This document shows, piece by piece, positions 53,470 to 62,137 of a stretch of DNA of 64,000 nucleotides; position 1 is the stretch's first letter; every line of letters starts with the position of its first letter. Source of the DNA: an uncultured Lachnospiraceae bacterium (GTDB taxonomy: Bacteria > Bacillota > Clostridia > Lachnospirales > Lachnospiraceae); assembly GCA_900550475.1 (NCBI GenBank), contig URSA01000007.1, positions 62,001-126,000 on the forward strand, written 5' to 3'. A program made the translations under genes and the position numbers. Below the pieces are notes generated by a model, which saw only the letters and a program-made list of their open reading frames with translations, did not search any database and was not told the DNA's origin.

Positions 53470-53498
53470 TTGACGCCCACAAAAAATAGTGCTATTGT
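53470..53498 (+). promoter_or_regulatory. Promoter of the T-box/cstA transcript
   Basis: TTGACG (53470-53475) and TATTGT (53493-53498) with a 17-base spacer, directly upstream of the T-box leader. Transcription would start near 53505. Confidence 0.7.
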
Positions 53499-53504
53499 GT
53501 CAAA

Positions 53505-53815
53505 CAAACAGAAAGAAAAATTCTATGAGCAGAACAGGGCTCCTCAGTATCAGTGCATTGCAGAGAGCCGCCGGACGGTGTGAGGCGGTATGCGGATCGG
53601 GGCAGCTATCCTCTGTGAGAAGTGCATTGAAACCTTCGGGCGGTAGGTGTCACCGGTTTCCCCCGTTAAAAGGACGCCTGTTAAAAATGCAGTTTGGATT
53701 GTGTTGAGACGGGATTGAGCGGTCGCGGATTATGCGGCAAACAAAGTGGTAACGCGGAAGGATAAGCCTTTCGTCTTTGCGTACAAGTAGTTGTATGCGG
53801 GACGGAAGGCTTTTT
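53505..53815 (+). ncRNA. T-box riboswitch leader
   Basis: The leader contains an AGTA box (53546 region), the CAGAGAGCC motif with its GGTGTGAGGCGG partner of stem I, and the T-box itself, ACAAAGTGGTAACGCGG near 53741-53757, with the tRNA-pairing TGGT at 53747-53750. A terminator follows: the 53766-53775 arm pairs with 53801-53810 (GACGGAAGG side), with a long upper stem, then CTTTTT. TGGT would pair with a tRNA whose discriminator base is A. The specifier lies probably in GAGAAGTGCATTG (53617-53629); GTG (Val) or TGC (Cys) are candidates, and the discriminator favours Val over Cys. It controls the cstA-like gene. Confidence 0.88.
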
Positions 53816-53947
53816 GATTTCATGGGAAAATTACGGAGTAATTTCCCATGAAATCAAAAGCCCTCCGGGCAGGATCGCACTGCGGCGGAGAGGTAGCATG
53901 TCGCAAGAGCGACCCGCCGCAGGCGGAGAATCCTGCAAGCAGGATTC
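53816..53947. repeat. Structured element (two large hairpins) between T-box and cstA gene
   Basis: GATTTCATGGGAAA-type arm 53816-53834 pairs with 53838-53855 around a GGA loop with one bulge. A second nested structure follows: GCAGGAT (53869-53875) with ATCCTGC (53930-53936), CTGCGGCGG (53880-53888) with CCGCCGCAG (53914-53922), and GTCGC-AAGA-GCGAC (53900-53913) at the tip. GAATCCTGC-AA-GCAGGATTC (53928-53947) offers an alternative fold. It resembles a MITE-like or REP-like interspersed element; it is transcribed in the cstA leader and may affect expression. Confidence 0.6.
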
Positions 53948-54014
53948 TATTTTGTATCATAGGAAACTACTTTCTGCTAAAAAACAGCCGGAGTACGGCG
54001 GATTGGAGAACAGT

Positions 54015-55706
54015 ATGAATAGTTTAGTAATTATCCTGATTGCAATTGTGGTTCTGGGTGCAGGATACCTCTTCTATGGAAGATGGCTTGCCAAAAAGTG
54101 GGGCATTGATCCGAAGGCAAAGACGCCTGCGTACACCCATGAGGACGGAGAGGATTACGTGCCCTCCTCAAAATTTACGGTATTTTCCCACCAGTTTTCA
54201 TCCATTGCGGGTGCGGGCCCTGTGACGGGACCGATCCTTGCCTCGGTATTCGGCTGGGTGCCCGTGCTCCTGTGGCTCTTGGTGGGAGGCCTGTTCTTTG
54301 GTGCGGTGCAGGATTTTGGTGCGCTGTACGCCTCCGTTAAAAACGAAGGAAAGTCCATGGGAATGATTATCGAAAAGTACATAGGAAAGGCGGGAAGAAA
54401 GCTGTTCATGCTTTTCTGCTGGCTGTTTACGCTTCTGGTTATTGCGGCGTTCACCGACATGGTGGCGGGCACCTTTGTGGGAACCGGCATTGAGGACACC
54501 TCCGTGGCTTACGCAAATTCCAGTGCAGCGTCTATTTCCATGCTGTTTATTCTGGTTGCGGTCGTGTTCGGTCTGATTCAGAAAAAGGTCGGCAGGATGA
54601 ATGAGCTTGTCAAGGCGGTGGTTGCCATCGGACTTCTGGTAGTTATGTTCGCCGTCGGCATGAAGCTTCCGCTCTATGCGTCCAAGACCGCATGGATCTA
54701 CATCATCATGGCATATCTGTTTCTGGCGTCCGTTATGCCCATGTGGCTGTTGATGCAGCCCCGGGATTACATGACCACCTTCATGCTGCTCGGCATGATC
54801 ATCGGCGCGGTGCTTGGCGTTGTAGTAGCGCATCCTAACATGGAGCTGAATGCGTTCACCGACTATACGGTAAATGGCAGCAGCTTATTCCCCACCCTGT
54901 TTGTGACGATTGCATGCGGTGCGGTTTCCGGGTTCCACAGTCTGGTTTCCTCCGGTACATCCTCTAAGACCATAAGCAATGAAAAGGATATGCCGATGGT
55001 GGGATACGGCGCAATGGTGGTGGAAAGTCTTCTGGGCGTGATTGCGCTCGTGGTAGTCGGAGCGGTAGCGGTCGGCGGAACCAAGCCTGAGGGAACGCCT
55101 TTTGCCATCTTCTCCGCAGGCGTTGCGGGATTTTTGGAAAAGATGGGTGTGCCGGTTCAGGTGGCAACGGTGTTTATGACCATGTGTGTGTCCGCGCTGG
55201 CGTTGACCTCGCTGGATTCTGTTGCCCGTATCGGTCGTATGTCCTTTCAGGAGCTGTTTTTGGGTGACACCACAGATCCTTCCAAGATGTCACCGCTTCA
55301 GAGGGTTCTTACCAACAAGTATTTTGCGACCGTGGTCACCCTGTTTTTCGGCTATCTGCTGACTCTCGGCGGTTACAACAATGTATGGCCGCTGTTTGGC
55401 TCCGCAAACCAGCTTCTGGCAGCGCTTGTGCTGATTGCACTTGCGGTGTTCCTGAAAACTACCGGCAGAACGGGCTGGATGCTGTACTTCCCCATGGGAA
55501 TGATGCTTGTGGTCACGTTTACCGCGCTGGTGCAGAAAACGATTGCCTTGGTGCAGAATGTGGCGGCAGGTCAGGCGACCTTTCTGGTGGACGGACTTCA
55601 GTTGATTGTGGCGGTATTGCTCATGGTACTGGGCGTGATGGTTGCCTTTAGCTGCCTGCAAAAACTTTTTGGAAAAAAGAAGGCAGATAATTGCAATGAA
55701 AACTGA
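54015..55706 (+). CDS. cstA: CstA-family transporter (carbon starvation/pyruvate or peptide)
   Basis: 563 aa from ATG 54015 (GGAG 10 bases upstream); the longer open frame back to 53814 runs through the structured element and is not coding. The CstA core is clear: AYTHEDGEDYVPSSKFTVFS, HQFSSIAGAGPVTGPILAS and VFGWVPVLLWLLVGGLFFGA, then VQDFGALYASVKNEGKSMG, about 14 membrane helices and GCGAVSGFHSLVSSGTSSK. Shorter than E. coli CstA (about 700 aa), as is usual in Firmicutes. A T-box leader implies that expression depends on an uncharged tRNA, hence on an amino acid, which suggests peptide or amino acid uptake rather than pyruvate. Confidence 0.92.
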   Translation: MNSLVIILIAIVVLGAGYLFYGRWLAKKWGIDPKAKTPAYTHEDGEDYVPSSKFTVFSHQFSSIAGAGPVTGPILASVFGWVPVLLWLLVGGLFFGAVQDFGALYASVKNEGKSMGMIIEKYIGKAGRKLFMLFCWLFTLLVIAAFTDMVAGTFVGTGIEDTSVAYANSSAASISMLFILVAVVFGLIQKKVGRMNELVKAVVAIGLLVVMFAVGMKLPLYASKTAWIYIIMAYLFLASVMPMWLLMQPRDYMTTFMLLGMIIGAVLGVVVAHPNMELNAFTDYTVNGSSLFPTLFVTIACGAVSGFHSLVSSGTSSKTISNEKDMPMVGYGAMVVESLLGVIALVVVGAVAVGGTKPEGTPFAIFSAGVAGFLEKMGVPVQVATVFMTMCVSALALTSLDSVARIGRMSFQELFLGDTTDPSKMSPLQRVLTNKYFATVVTLFFGYLLTLGGYNNVWPLFGSANQLLAALVLIALAVFLKTTGRTGWMLYFPMGMMLVVTFTALVQKTIALVQNVAAGQATFLVDGLQLIVAVLLMVLGVMVAFSCLQKLFGKKKADNCNEN

Positions 55707-55723
55707 AAATTGTCTTGAAGATA

Positions 55724-55752
55724 TTGAGGAATTCGACAAAATATTATATAAT
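55724..55752 (+). promoter_or_regulatory. Promoter of the first chemoreceptor gene
   Basis: TTGAGG (55724-55729) and TATAAT (55747-55752) with a 17-base spacer, 33 bases before the chosen start codon. No sigma-28-like boxes are evident. Confidence 0.6.
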
Positions 55753-55784
55753 TAATGTCAAAAGGAACAATAAGGGGGATTACC

Positions 55785-57866
55785 ATGAAATCCATTAAAG
55801 CGAAGATTATTGTAAGCATTGTAGTGTGTACCTTGCTCTCCTCCGTCACCATCGGACTTCTGAGTGTGTACAACGTTTACCGGATGTCCAATGAGGATGC
55901 GGGGAAAGAGCTTGCCCTGATATGTGAGAAAGGGGGCAGCGAGATTGATGCGCAGATCTCCAGAATTGAACAGTCCGTGGATACCTTGAGCAGCATCGCC
56001 ATGGACAGGCTGGATTTCTCAAAGTTCAAGAACAATGACAGCTATGTGACCCAGTATACCAACGACTTGATGGATGATGTTGTGAAGTTCGGCGAAAATA
56101 CGGAGGGCGCAATCTGTGTTTATGTGCGGTACAACCCGGATTTCACTGCCCCCACATCGGGAATCTTCCTCACAAGAAACAACACGGAGGAAGCGTTCAC
56201 AAGTTCCACGCCAACGGATTTCACCATGTACGACAAGACGGATCTGGCGCATGTGGGCTGGTATTACATTCCGGTGCAGAACGGGGCGCCTCTGTGGATG
56301 GAGCCGTATCTGAACGGCAATGTGAACATTTATATGATTTCTTATGTGGTTCCCCTGTATGTGAACGGCGAATCCGTCGGCATCATCGGCATGGATATTG
56401 ACTTTTCCAAGATCACGGACATGGTGGAACAGACCTCCGCATTTGAGACGGGCTACTCCTTCCTTTATAACAGCGCGGGAAATGCGATGTTCCATCCCGT
56501 TTATGAGAGCGGCACGGATCTGGTCGATACGGGCATGGGCGAAGCCGTGAAAGAGGAGCTCTGCAATCCCGAAAATGCGGGAAAGATTCTGAGTTATTCC
56601 TTAAAGGGTGCGTCCAAGAGCCTCGTGTTTACCGGATTGCGCAACGGTATGTACCTTGCGCTGGCAGCGCCGGACAGTGAGATCAACGCGGCTGCGGTAA
56701 AGCTCTCCGGGATGCTGATCGGCATTTGTGCGGTCTGCCTGGTTCTGTGTATCGGGCTGGGTGTTTTCCTCAGCTTAAACATAGCAGCGCCGATCTCCAA
56801 GATTACGGGAATTGTGCGTCAGACCGCCAATCTGAACTTTAAGAAATCCGGAGCCGGGGACATTCTGGCGAAGCGCAAGGATGAAACTGGTGTTATGGCG
56901 GGCGCTGTATCCGATATGAGAAAAGTGTTCCGCGGACTCGTCGGCGATATGGAAAATGCGGAGAACACGATTCTCTCCGATATGGATAAGCTGGATGCAA
57001 TCATGCGCCAGACCAGCGAGATGGCGGAGGACAACTCGGCTACCACGCAGGAGATGGCGGCGGGAATGGAAGAGACCACCGCAAGCGCCACCATGATCAC
57101 GGAGAATATCAACCGGATCAAGCAGAGCACCGAGGATATCCGGACGCTCTCCAAGGACGGACAGGAAACCTCCGGTCAGGTCAAGGGCAGAGCGGAACAG
57201 CTTCGCAGTACCACGATTTCCTCCAGCGACAAGGCGCTCGGCATCTACGGTTCCATGAAGGAGAGAACGGCATCGGCAATCGAGCAGTTGAAGGCGGTGG
57301 AGCAGATCAACGGTCTCACCGACAATATTAAGGAAATTTCCGAGCAGACCAACCTGCTTGCCCTGAACGCTAACATTGAGGCGGCGAGAGCGGGCGAGGC
57401 AGGAAGAGGCTTCGGGGTAGTGGCAACAGAGATCGGCAATCTGGCAAACCAGACCTACCACACGGTGGAGGGAATCAACGATATGGTGGCGGAGGTCAAC
57501 AGCGCTGTTTCCAACATGACGGACTGCATCGAAACCATTATGGATTTCTTGGAAAATACAGTGGTTGCGGACTACGAGGCGTTCAGAAAGATCGGCGAGG
57601 ATTATGATATGGATGCCAACACGTTTGCGGATTCCATGAACCGTATCTACGGCGAGATCACCGAGCTGGATGAGAAGATCAGCGAGATCACGGATGCGAT
57701 CAGCAATGTCAATGAGACCATCAACCAGTCCGCAGAGGGCGTGAACATGATTGCGGAGAAATCCTCGGATGCCGCCGCAAAGACCACGCAGGGTTATGAA
57801 GTTCTCAGCGAGAGCAGGGAGAGTCTTGCAAAGCTGAGGGAATTGATCGGAAGATTTGAACTGTAG
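55785..57866 (+). CDS. Methyl-accepting chemotaxis protein with double-Cache sensor
   Basis: 693 aa from ATG 55785 (AAGGGGG 7 bases upstream; ATG 55755 has no site). One membrane helix at about 8-28, a Cache sensor (YVRYNPDFTAPTSGIFLTRN, LAHVGWYYIPVQNGAPLWME, GIIGMDIDFSKITDM), a second helix at about 310-335, HAMP, and a receptor hairpin with IKEISEQTNLLALNANIEAA and RAGEAGRGFGVVATEI. No CheW-binding pentapeptide is seen at the C-terminus. Ligand unknown, perhaps a small organic acid or amino acid. Confidence 0.92.
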   Translation: MKSIKAKIIVSIVVCTLLSSVTIGLLSVYNVYRMSNEDAGKELALICEKGGSEIDAQISRIEQSVDTLSSIAMDRLDFSKFKNNDSYVTQYTNDLMDDVVKFGENTEGAICVYVRYNPDFTAPTSGIFLTRNNTEEAFTSSTPTDFTMYDKTDLAHVGWYYIPVQNGAPLWMEPYLNGNVNIYMISYVVPLYVNGESVGIIGMDIDFSKITDMVEQTSAFETGYSFLYNSAGNAMFHPVYESGTDLVDTGMGEAVKEELCNPENAGKILSYSLKGASKSLVFTGLRNGMYLALAAPDSEINAAAVKLSGMLIGICAVCLVLCIGLGVFLSLNIAAPISKITGIVRQTANLNFKKSGAGDILAKRKDETGVMAGAVSDMRKVFRGLVGDMENAENTILSDMDKLDAIMRQTSEMAEDNSATTQEMAAGMEETTASATMITENINRIKQSTEDIRTLSKDGQETSGQVKGRAEQLRSTTISSSDKALGIYGSMKERTASAIEQLKAVEQINGLTDNIKEISEQTNLLALNANIEAARAGEAGRGFGVVATEIGNLANQTYHTVEGINDMVAEVNSAVSNMTDCIETIMDFLENTVVADYEAFRKIGEDYDMDANTFADSMNRIYGEITELDEKISEITDAISNVNETINQSAEGVNMIAEKSSDAAAKTTQGYEVLSESRESLAKLRELIGRFEL

Positions 57867-57892
57867 GCGGGGAACAGGGGAAAGAAATTTGG

Positions 57893-58699
57893 ATGAAGGA
57901 ACAATATGCGATACATGAGGTAGCGGCGTTGCTGGGTATTTCGGCGGATGCGATCAGGCTCTACGAAAAGGAGGGTCTGGTGCATCCGACGAGAAACCCG
58001 GGCAACGGATACCGCTACTATAATTTTCAGGAAATACAGCGGGTCATGGGAATCTCTCTTTACAGGCAGCTTGGCATCGGTATCAACAAGATCCGGCAGC
58101 TTGTGCAGCAGCAGTCCTTTGACGAAGTGGAGGGGCAGTTTGACCGCCTGATCGAGGAGAACGAGAGAGAGATTCTGGTGCTGCGCACCAGAGTGGAAAA
58201 AATGAAATATATGAAACAGCATCTGATGAATCTGCGTGCGGGTCTTAATGTTGTTTCCGTCAAGGAATTGCAGGACTGCTACATTCTCTACCATCAGGAC
58301 AGCCCTTCCCTGCAATACCTGTCCATGAAACAGATCCTTACATCCCCCATCTTTTCCTTTGGAAATCTTTGTCTGGGAATCACGCAGGGGGAGGATGGCG
58401 CCTACGACAGCACGAATCTGGAGTTTATTGTGCGGGATTTCATGCTGGATCTGACGCCATGGAAGAAGGATTCGGAAAGCCTGCCCGTGCATCCGGGCTG
58501 CCGCTGCGTATATACGGTGGTGAAAAGCACCAATCCCGGTGAGGAAAAGTGGCATCTGACAGAGCTTCGGGAGCAGGCAGAGCAGATGGGGCTTGCCTGT
58601 GGCAGCGAGGGATTTGCTTTCTATGTTTTCAGTTTCGTAAATGATGAACAAATAGACAATTATTTTGAAATTTACCTACCAATAGTGCAAAAGTACTAA
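57893..58699 (+). CDS. MerR-family transcriptional regulator
   Basis: 268 aa. YAIHEVAALLGISADAIRLY, EKEGLVHPTRNPGNGYRYYN and FQEIQRVMGISLYRQLGIGI form the MerR DNA-binding domain, followed by the coiled-coil (ENEREILVLRTRVEKMKYMK) and a C-terminal effector domain without the cysteine motifs of metal sensors. It lies 26 bases after the chemoreceptor gene and 18 bases before a -35 with a 19-base spacer, so it may regulate the next chemoreceptor. Confidence 0.9.
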   Translation: MKEQYAIHEVAALLGISADAIRLYEKEGLVHPTRNPGNGYRYYNFQEIQRVMGISLYRQLGIGINKIRQLVQQQSFDEVEGQFDRLIEENEREILVLRTRVEKMKYMKQHLMNLRAGLNVVSVKELQDCYILYHQDSPSLQYLSMKQILTSPIFSFGNLCLGITQGEDGAYDSTNLEFIVRDFMLDLTPWKKDSESLPVHPGCRCVYTVVKSTNPGEEKWHLTELREQAEQMGLACGSEGFAFYVFSFVNDEQIDNYFEIYLPIVQKY

Positions 58700-58716
58700 A
58701 ATTTTTTAAAAAATTC

Positions 58717-58747
58717 TTGACCTTAGACCTACTACAACCTTTATTCT
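58717..58747 (+). promoter_or_regulatory. Possible MerR-type promoter (19-bp spacer) of the second chemoreceptor
   Basis: TTGACC (58717-58722) and TATTCT (58742-58747) are separated by 19 bases. The spacer lacks an obvious long dyad, so the call rests on the spacing, the boxes and the adjacent MerR gene. Confidence 0.5.
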
Positions 58748-58798
58748 GAAATTACAACAACATCGATCGGATCCTATTTCAGAAGGAGGGTACATTTT

Positions 58799-60328
58799 AT
58801 GGATGAGGTCAATCTCACATTAGAACAGCGGTCTTTAAAACGCGCCAACCGTGCGCTTGCACTGACGATTTCCATTGATTCCGTCATTTTGATCGTCGTG
58901 CTTCTCGGCATGATTTTACAGGGAAACAACCCGGTAAAAATGCTTCTCACGGCAGATGCGCTTTTGCTTGCCATCGTGGTTGCAATCGCAGGGTATCTGA
59001 AAAATCCCTATTCCACAAAATATCACTATCTTGCATTTCTGATCTTTTTTATTGCTTTTGAGTTGATGTGTCTGACCTCAACTATTTTCATGTTCAATCT
59101 GTTTATTTACCCTACCCTGATCACCATGATCATGTTTTTTGACAAGCCCATGGAAATCCGGGCAAATATCGTGGTTCTGGCAGCATGCTTTTTCAATGCG
59201 GTTTACTCCTATGTCGGACAAGGTATGAGGGATGTGGTGGAGCTGAACAGAACCTTCATGGTCTGCCTGCTTGCGAGTGCGCTCAGCGTGGGCATCTACA
59301 ATGCGGCGAAGGTGGCGGGAATCCATATGAAGGACGAGCTTGAGGAGTTTGAAGCGGCGCACAAGAAGCAGGATGCCATGATGCAGTCCATTCTGTCGGT
59401 GGGCAGCGCTGTCAATTCTTCCACCAGCTCCATTCGTTCTCTGGTGGAGGAGCTCACGGAGTCTACCAACTCCGTCAATACGGCCATGACCGACATCGCA
59501 GTCAGCATGGAAAATACGGCGACCAGCATTCAGGAGCAGGCTGAGGTCACCAACCACATTCAGGACATTATCGATGAGACGATGGAAGTGGCGGATGAGC
59601 TGGAAAAGATTTCAAAGGAGACCAGAGCCAGCGTGAAGGAGGGGCAGCAGCTTGTGGGCGATATTGTGGCCCGCACGGAGGAGATCGAGCAGGAAAACAA
59701 TATGGTGAAGGACAACATGGCGCAGCTCCATACGCACACGCAGGATATGCAGAAGATCACGGGCATCATCCAGCAGATTTCGTCCCAGACCAATCTCCTT
59801 GCGCTGAACGCTTCCATAGAGGCGGCGAGAGCCGGGGACGCAGGCCGCGGCTTTGCGGTTGTGGCGGAGGAGATCCGGGTGCTCTCCGAGCAGACCAAGC
59901 GCTCCACGGAAAGCATCGAGCACATTATTTCCATGCTGGATAAAAATGCGGCGGACACCATATCCTCCATGGATGTGGTGATGGGTAAGATAAGCGGCCA
60001 GATCTCCATGATCCACGACATCGAGGATAATTTCGCCAATATCCGCACCGGCATGACGGGGCTCAAACAGACCTCCATCACCATGAGCGAAAATATCCGC
60101 ACCCTGAAGGAGTCCAACGCAACGCTGGTGGACGACACCAACAACCTCTCCTCCACCGGTGAGGAGGTGAGCGCCTCCGCAGAGGAGACAAACGCCATGT
60201 GCGCAAACAACGCGGAGCGGTTTACGGTAATCGGAAATGTGCTGCAGGAGCTGGCGCAGCATGCTGCTGAGATGGACGGCTTTATCGAGGAGTACGAGAG
60301 GACGCATAAGGGGGCTGCGGGACAGTAA
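58799..60328 (+). CDS. Methyl-accepting chemotaxis protein with multi-helix membrane sensor
   Basis: 509 aa, AGAAGGAGGG site. About six hydrophobic segments in the first 175 residues with almost no extracytoplasmic domain, then a cytoplasmic signalling part with ISSQTNLLALNASIEAARAG and DAGRGFAVVAEEIRVLSEQT. It probably senses membrane or intracellular state, unlike the Cache receptor at 55785. Followed by a terminator-like hairpin. Confidence 0.9.
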   Translation: MDEVNLTLEQRSLKRANRALALTISIDSVILIVVLLGMILQGNNPVKMLLTADALLLAIVVAIAGYLKNPYSTKYHYLAFLIFFIAFELMCLTSTIFMFNLFIYPTLITMIMFFDKPMEIRANIVVLAACFFNAVYSYVGQGMRDVVELNRTFMVCLLASALSVGIYNAAKVAGIHMKDELEEFEAAHKKQDAMMQSILSVGSAVNSSTSSIRSLVEELTESTNSVNTAMTDIAVSMENTATSIQEQAEVTNHIQDIIDETMEVADELEKISKETRASVKEGQQLVGDIVARTEEIEQENNMVKDNMAQLHTHTQDMQKITGIIQQISSQTNLLALNASIEAARAGDAGRGFAVVAEEIRVLSEQTKRSTESIEHIISMLDKNAADTISSMDVVMGKISGQISMIHDIEDNFANIRTGMTGLKQTSITMSENIRTLKESNATLVDDTNNLSSTGEEVSASAEETNAMCANNAERFTVIGNVLQELAQHAAEMDGFIEEYERTHKGAAGQ

Positions 60329-60346
60329 TAATCAAGAAAAGAAAGC

Positions 60347-60376
60347 AGGAGGGGCGGAATTTCCGCTCCTTTGTTT
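60347..60376 (+). terminator. Terminator-like hairpin after the second chemoreceptor
   Basis: AGGAG and CGGAA (with GGG bulged between them, 60347-60359) pair with TTCCGCTCCT (60361-60370), followed by TTGTTTTG. Confidence 0.65.
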
Positions 60377-60404
60377 TGAACAAAATTAAGAACAAGAAAA
60401 TCTA

Positions 60405-60434
60405 TTGACTTACCGGGATTATTGAGACTATGAT
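60405..60434 (+). promoter_or_regulatory. Promoter of tcdA
   Basis: TTGACT (60405-60410) and TATGAT (60429-60434) with an 18-base spacer, 34 bases before the start codon. Confidence 0.65.
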
Positions 60435-60467
60435 AAAAAACAGGGTATACTAGGATCGGAGGCACAA

Positions 60468-61235
60468 ATGCTGAATCAATTTTCCAGAACACAGCTTTTA
60501 ATAGGAGAAGAAGGAATTGTGGCTCTGCGCGACGCGAGGGTTGCCGTATTCGGCATCGGCGGCGTGGGCGGCTACGTGGTGGAAGCGTTGGCGCGCAGCG
60601 GCGTGGGGCACTTCGACCTGATCGATGACGACAAGGTTTGCCTGACCAACATAAACCGGCAGATCATTGCAACCCGGAAGACCGTGGGGCAGTACAAGGT
60701 GGATGTGATGAAGGATAGGATTCTGTCCATCAACCCGGATGCGGAGGTGGTGACGCACCAGTGCTTCTATCTGCCGGAAACGGCGCCGGAGTTTGACTTT
60801 GCTTCCTATTCCTATGTGGTGGATGCCGTGGATACGGTGACGGCAAAGATCGATATTATCATGCAGGCGCAGGCGGCGGGCGTTCCGGTCATCAGCAGTA
60901 TGGGAGCCGGAAACAAGATGGATCCCACAAAGTTTGCGGTGACGGACATCTACAAGACCACCATGTGCCCGCTGGCAAAGGTGATGCGCCGGGAGCTGAA
61001 AAAGCGCGGCGTGAAGAAGCTCAAGGTGGTGTATTCCACGGAAAAGGCAATCAAGCCGAAGGAGGACATGTCCATCAGTTGTAGGACAAACTGTATCTGT
61101 CCGCCGGGCGCCGCCCATAAATGCACGGAGCGGAGGGACATTCCGGGAAGCATTGCATTTGTGCCGTCCGTGGCAGGTCTGATCGTGGCGGGCGAGGTCG
61201 TGAAGGATCTCATCGGTTACAAGGAACAGAAATAA
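60468..61235 (+). CDS. tcdA: tRNA threonylcarbamoyladenosine dehydratase
   Basis: 255 aa, ATCGGAGG site. ThiF/UBA-type adenylating enzyme: LLIGEEGIVALRDARVAVFG, IGGVGGYVVEALARSGVGHF, DLIDDDKVCLTNINRQIIA and the dehydratase-specific PLAKVMRRELKKRGVKKLKV with YSTEKAI. It uses ATP to cyclise t6A at position 37 of ANN-decoding tRNAs to ct6A. Normal length for the Firmicutes form. Confidence 0.95.
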   Translation: MLNQFSRTQLLIGEEGIVALRDARVAVFGIGGVGGYVVEALARSGVGHFDLIDDDKVCLTNINRQIIATRKTVGQYKVDVMKDRILSINPDAEVVTHQCFYLPETAPEFDFASYSYVVDAVDTVTAKIDIIMQAQAAGVPVISSMGAGNKMDPTKFAVTDIYKTTMCPLAKVMRRELKKRGVKKLKVVYSTEKAIKPKEDMSISCRTNCICPPGAAHKCTERRDIPGSIAFVPSVAGLIVAGEVVKDLIGYKEQK

Positions 61236-61268
61236 CAGGATACAAAACGAAAAGGATTGGTGAAAAGA

Positions 61269-62114
61269 ATGGAAAATGCGGTGATAAAGCAGGAATTTCT
61301 GACGGGGGAAAGAGCGCTGTTTCAGGGGAAGAATCTGGATATTTACGATACCATTTTTGCGGATGGGGAATCTCCCTTGAAGGAAAGCCGCAACATTACA
61401 TTGAACGGCAGCATGTTCAAGTGGAAATATCCGCTTTGGTACAGCAAAAACATAACCGTGGAGAGCTGCACCCTCTTTGAGATGGCAAGGGCGGGAATCT
61501 GGTATACGGACAATATCACCATGACGGATACGCTGGTGGAGGCACCGAAGAACTTTAGACGTTGTAAGGGCGTTGCCCTGAAAAACGTTTCGTTCCCCAA
61601 TGCAGCGGAGACGTTTTGGAGCTGCGATGATGTGACCATGGAGCATGTGAGTGCGAGAGGCGATTATTTTGCCATGAACAGCACCAACATGAAGATACAG
61701 AATTTTGAACTGGTGGGAAATTATTCCTTTGACGGAGGAAAAAATATAGAAATCCGCAACGCGCGGATGCTTTCCAAGGATTCCTTCTGGAATACCGATC
61801 ATGTGACCGTATATGACTCCTTCATTTCCGGGGAGTATCTGGGATGGAACGCAAAAAATCTCACGCTGATCAACTGCACCATCGAGAGTCTGCAGGGAAT
61901 GTGTTACATTGACAATCTGGTGATGAAGAACTGCAAGCTGATCAACACCACGCTGGCGTTTGAGTATTCCACCGTGGATGCGGAGATTACAAGCAAGATA
62001 GACAGCGTCCTGAATCCCTCAGGCGGCTGCATCCGTGCAGAGTCCATCGGGGAGCTGATTCTGGAGAAGGACAAGATCGATCCCGGCAAGACCAAGATTA
62101 TTTGCAGGGAGTAG
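61269..62114 (+). CDS. DUF3737 family right-handed beta-helix protein
   Basis: 281 aa from ATG 61269 (TTG 61257 and GTG 61260 are in frame nearer the AAAAGGA site). Repeated short strands with aligned polar positions (NITLNGSMFKWKYPLWYSKN, ITVESCTLFEMARAGIWYTD, NMKIQNFELVGNYSFDGGKN, IEIRNARMLSKDSFWNTDHV) show a pectate-lyase-like helix, as in the widespread but uncharacterised DUF3737 family. No signal peptide, so cytoplasmic. Just downstream of tcdA by 33 bases and 23 bases before the aminotransferase gene. Confidence 0.88.
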   Translation: MENAVIKQEFLTGERALFQGKNLDIYDTIFADGESPLKESRNITLNGSMFKWKYPLWYSKNITVESCTLFEMARAGIWYTDNITMTDTLVEAPKNFRRCKGVALKNVSFPNAAETFWSCDDVTMEHVSARGDYFAMNSTNMKIQNFELVGNYSFDGGKNIEIRNARMLSKDSFWNTDHVTVYDSFISGEYLGWNAKNLTLINCTIESLQGMCYIDNLVMKNCKLINTTLAFEYSTVDAEITSKIDSVLNPSGGCIRAESIGELILEKDKIDPGKTKIICRE

Positions 62115-62137
62115 TGCGAAAGGGCATGGGTGGACAT

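Noticed and set aside
53489..53707. 72-codon open frame (MLLCQTNRKK...) in the T-box leader
   Set aside because: The region is explained by the T-box structure; no ribosome binding site and odd amino acid composition.
53814..54014. N-terminal extension of the CstA gene to 53814
   Set aside because: It would translate the terminator tail and structured element; ATG 54015 has a ribosome binding site and gives the normal CstA start.
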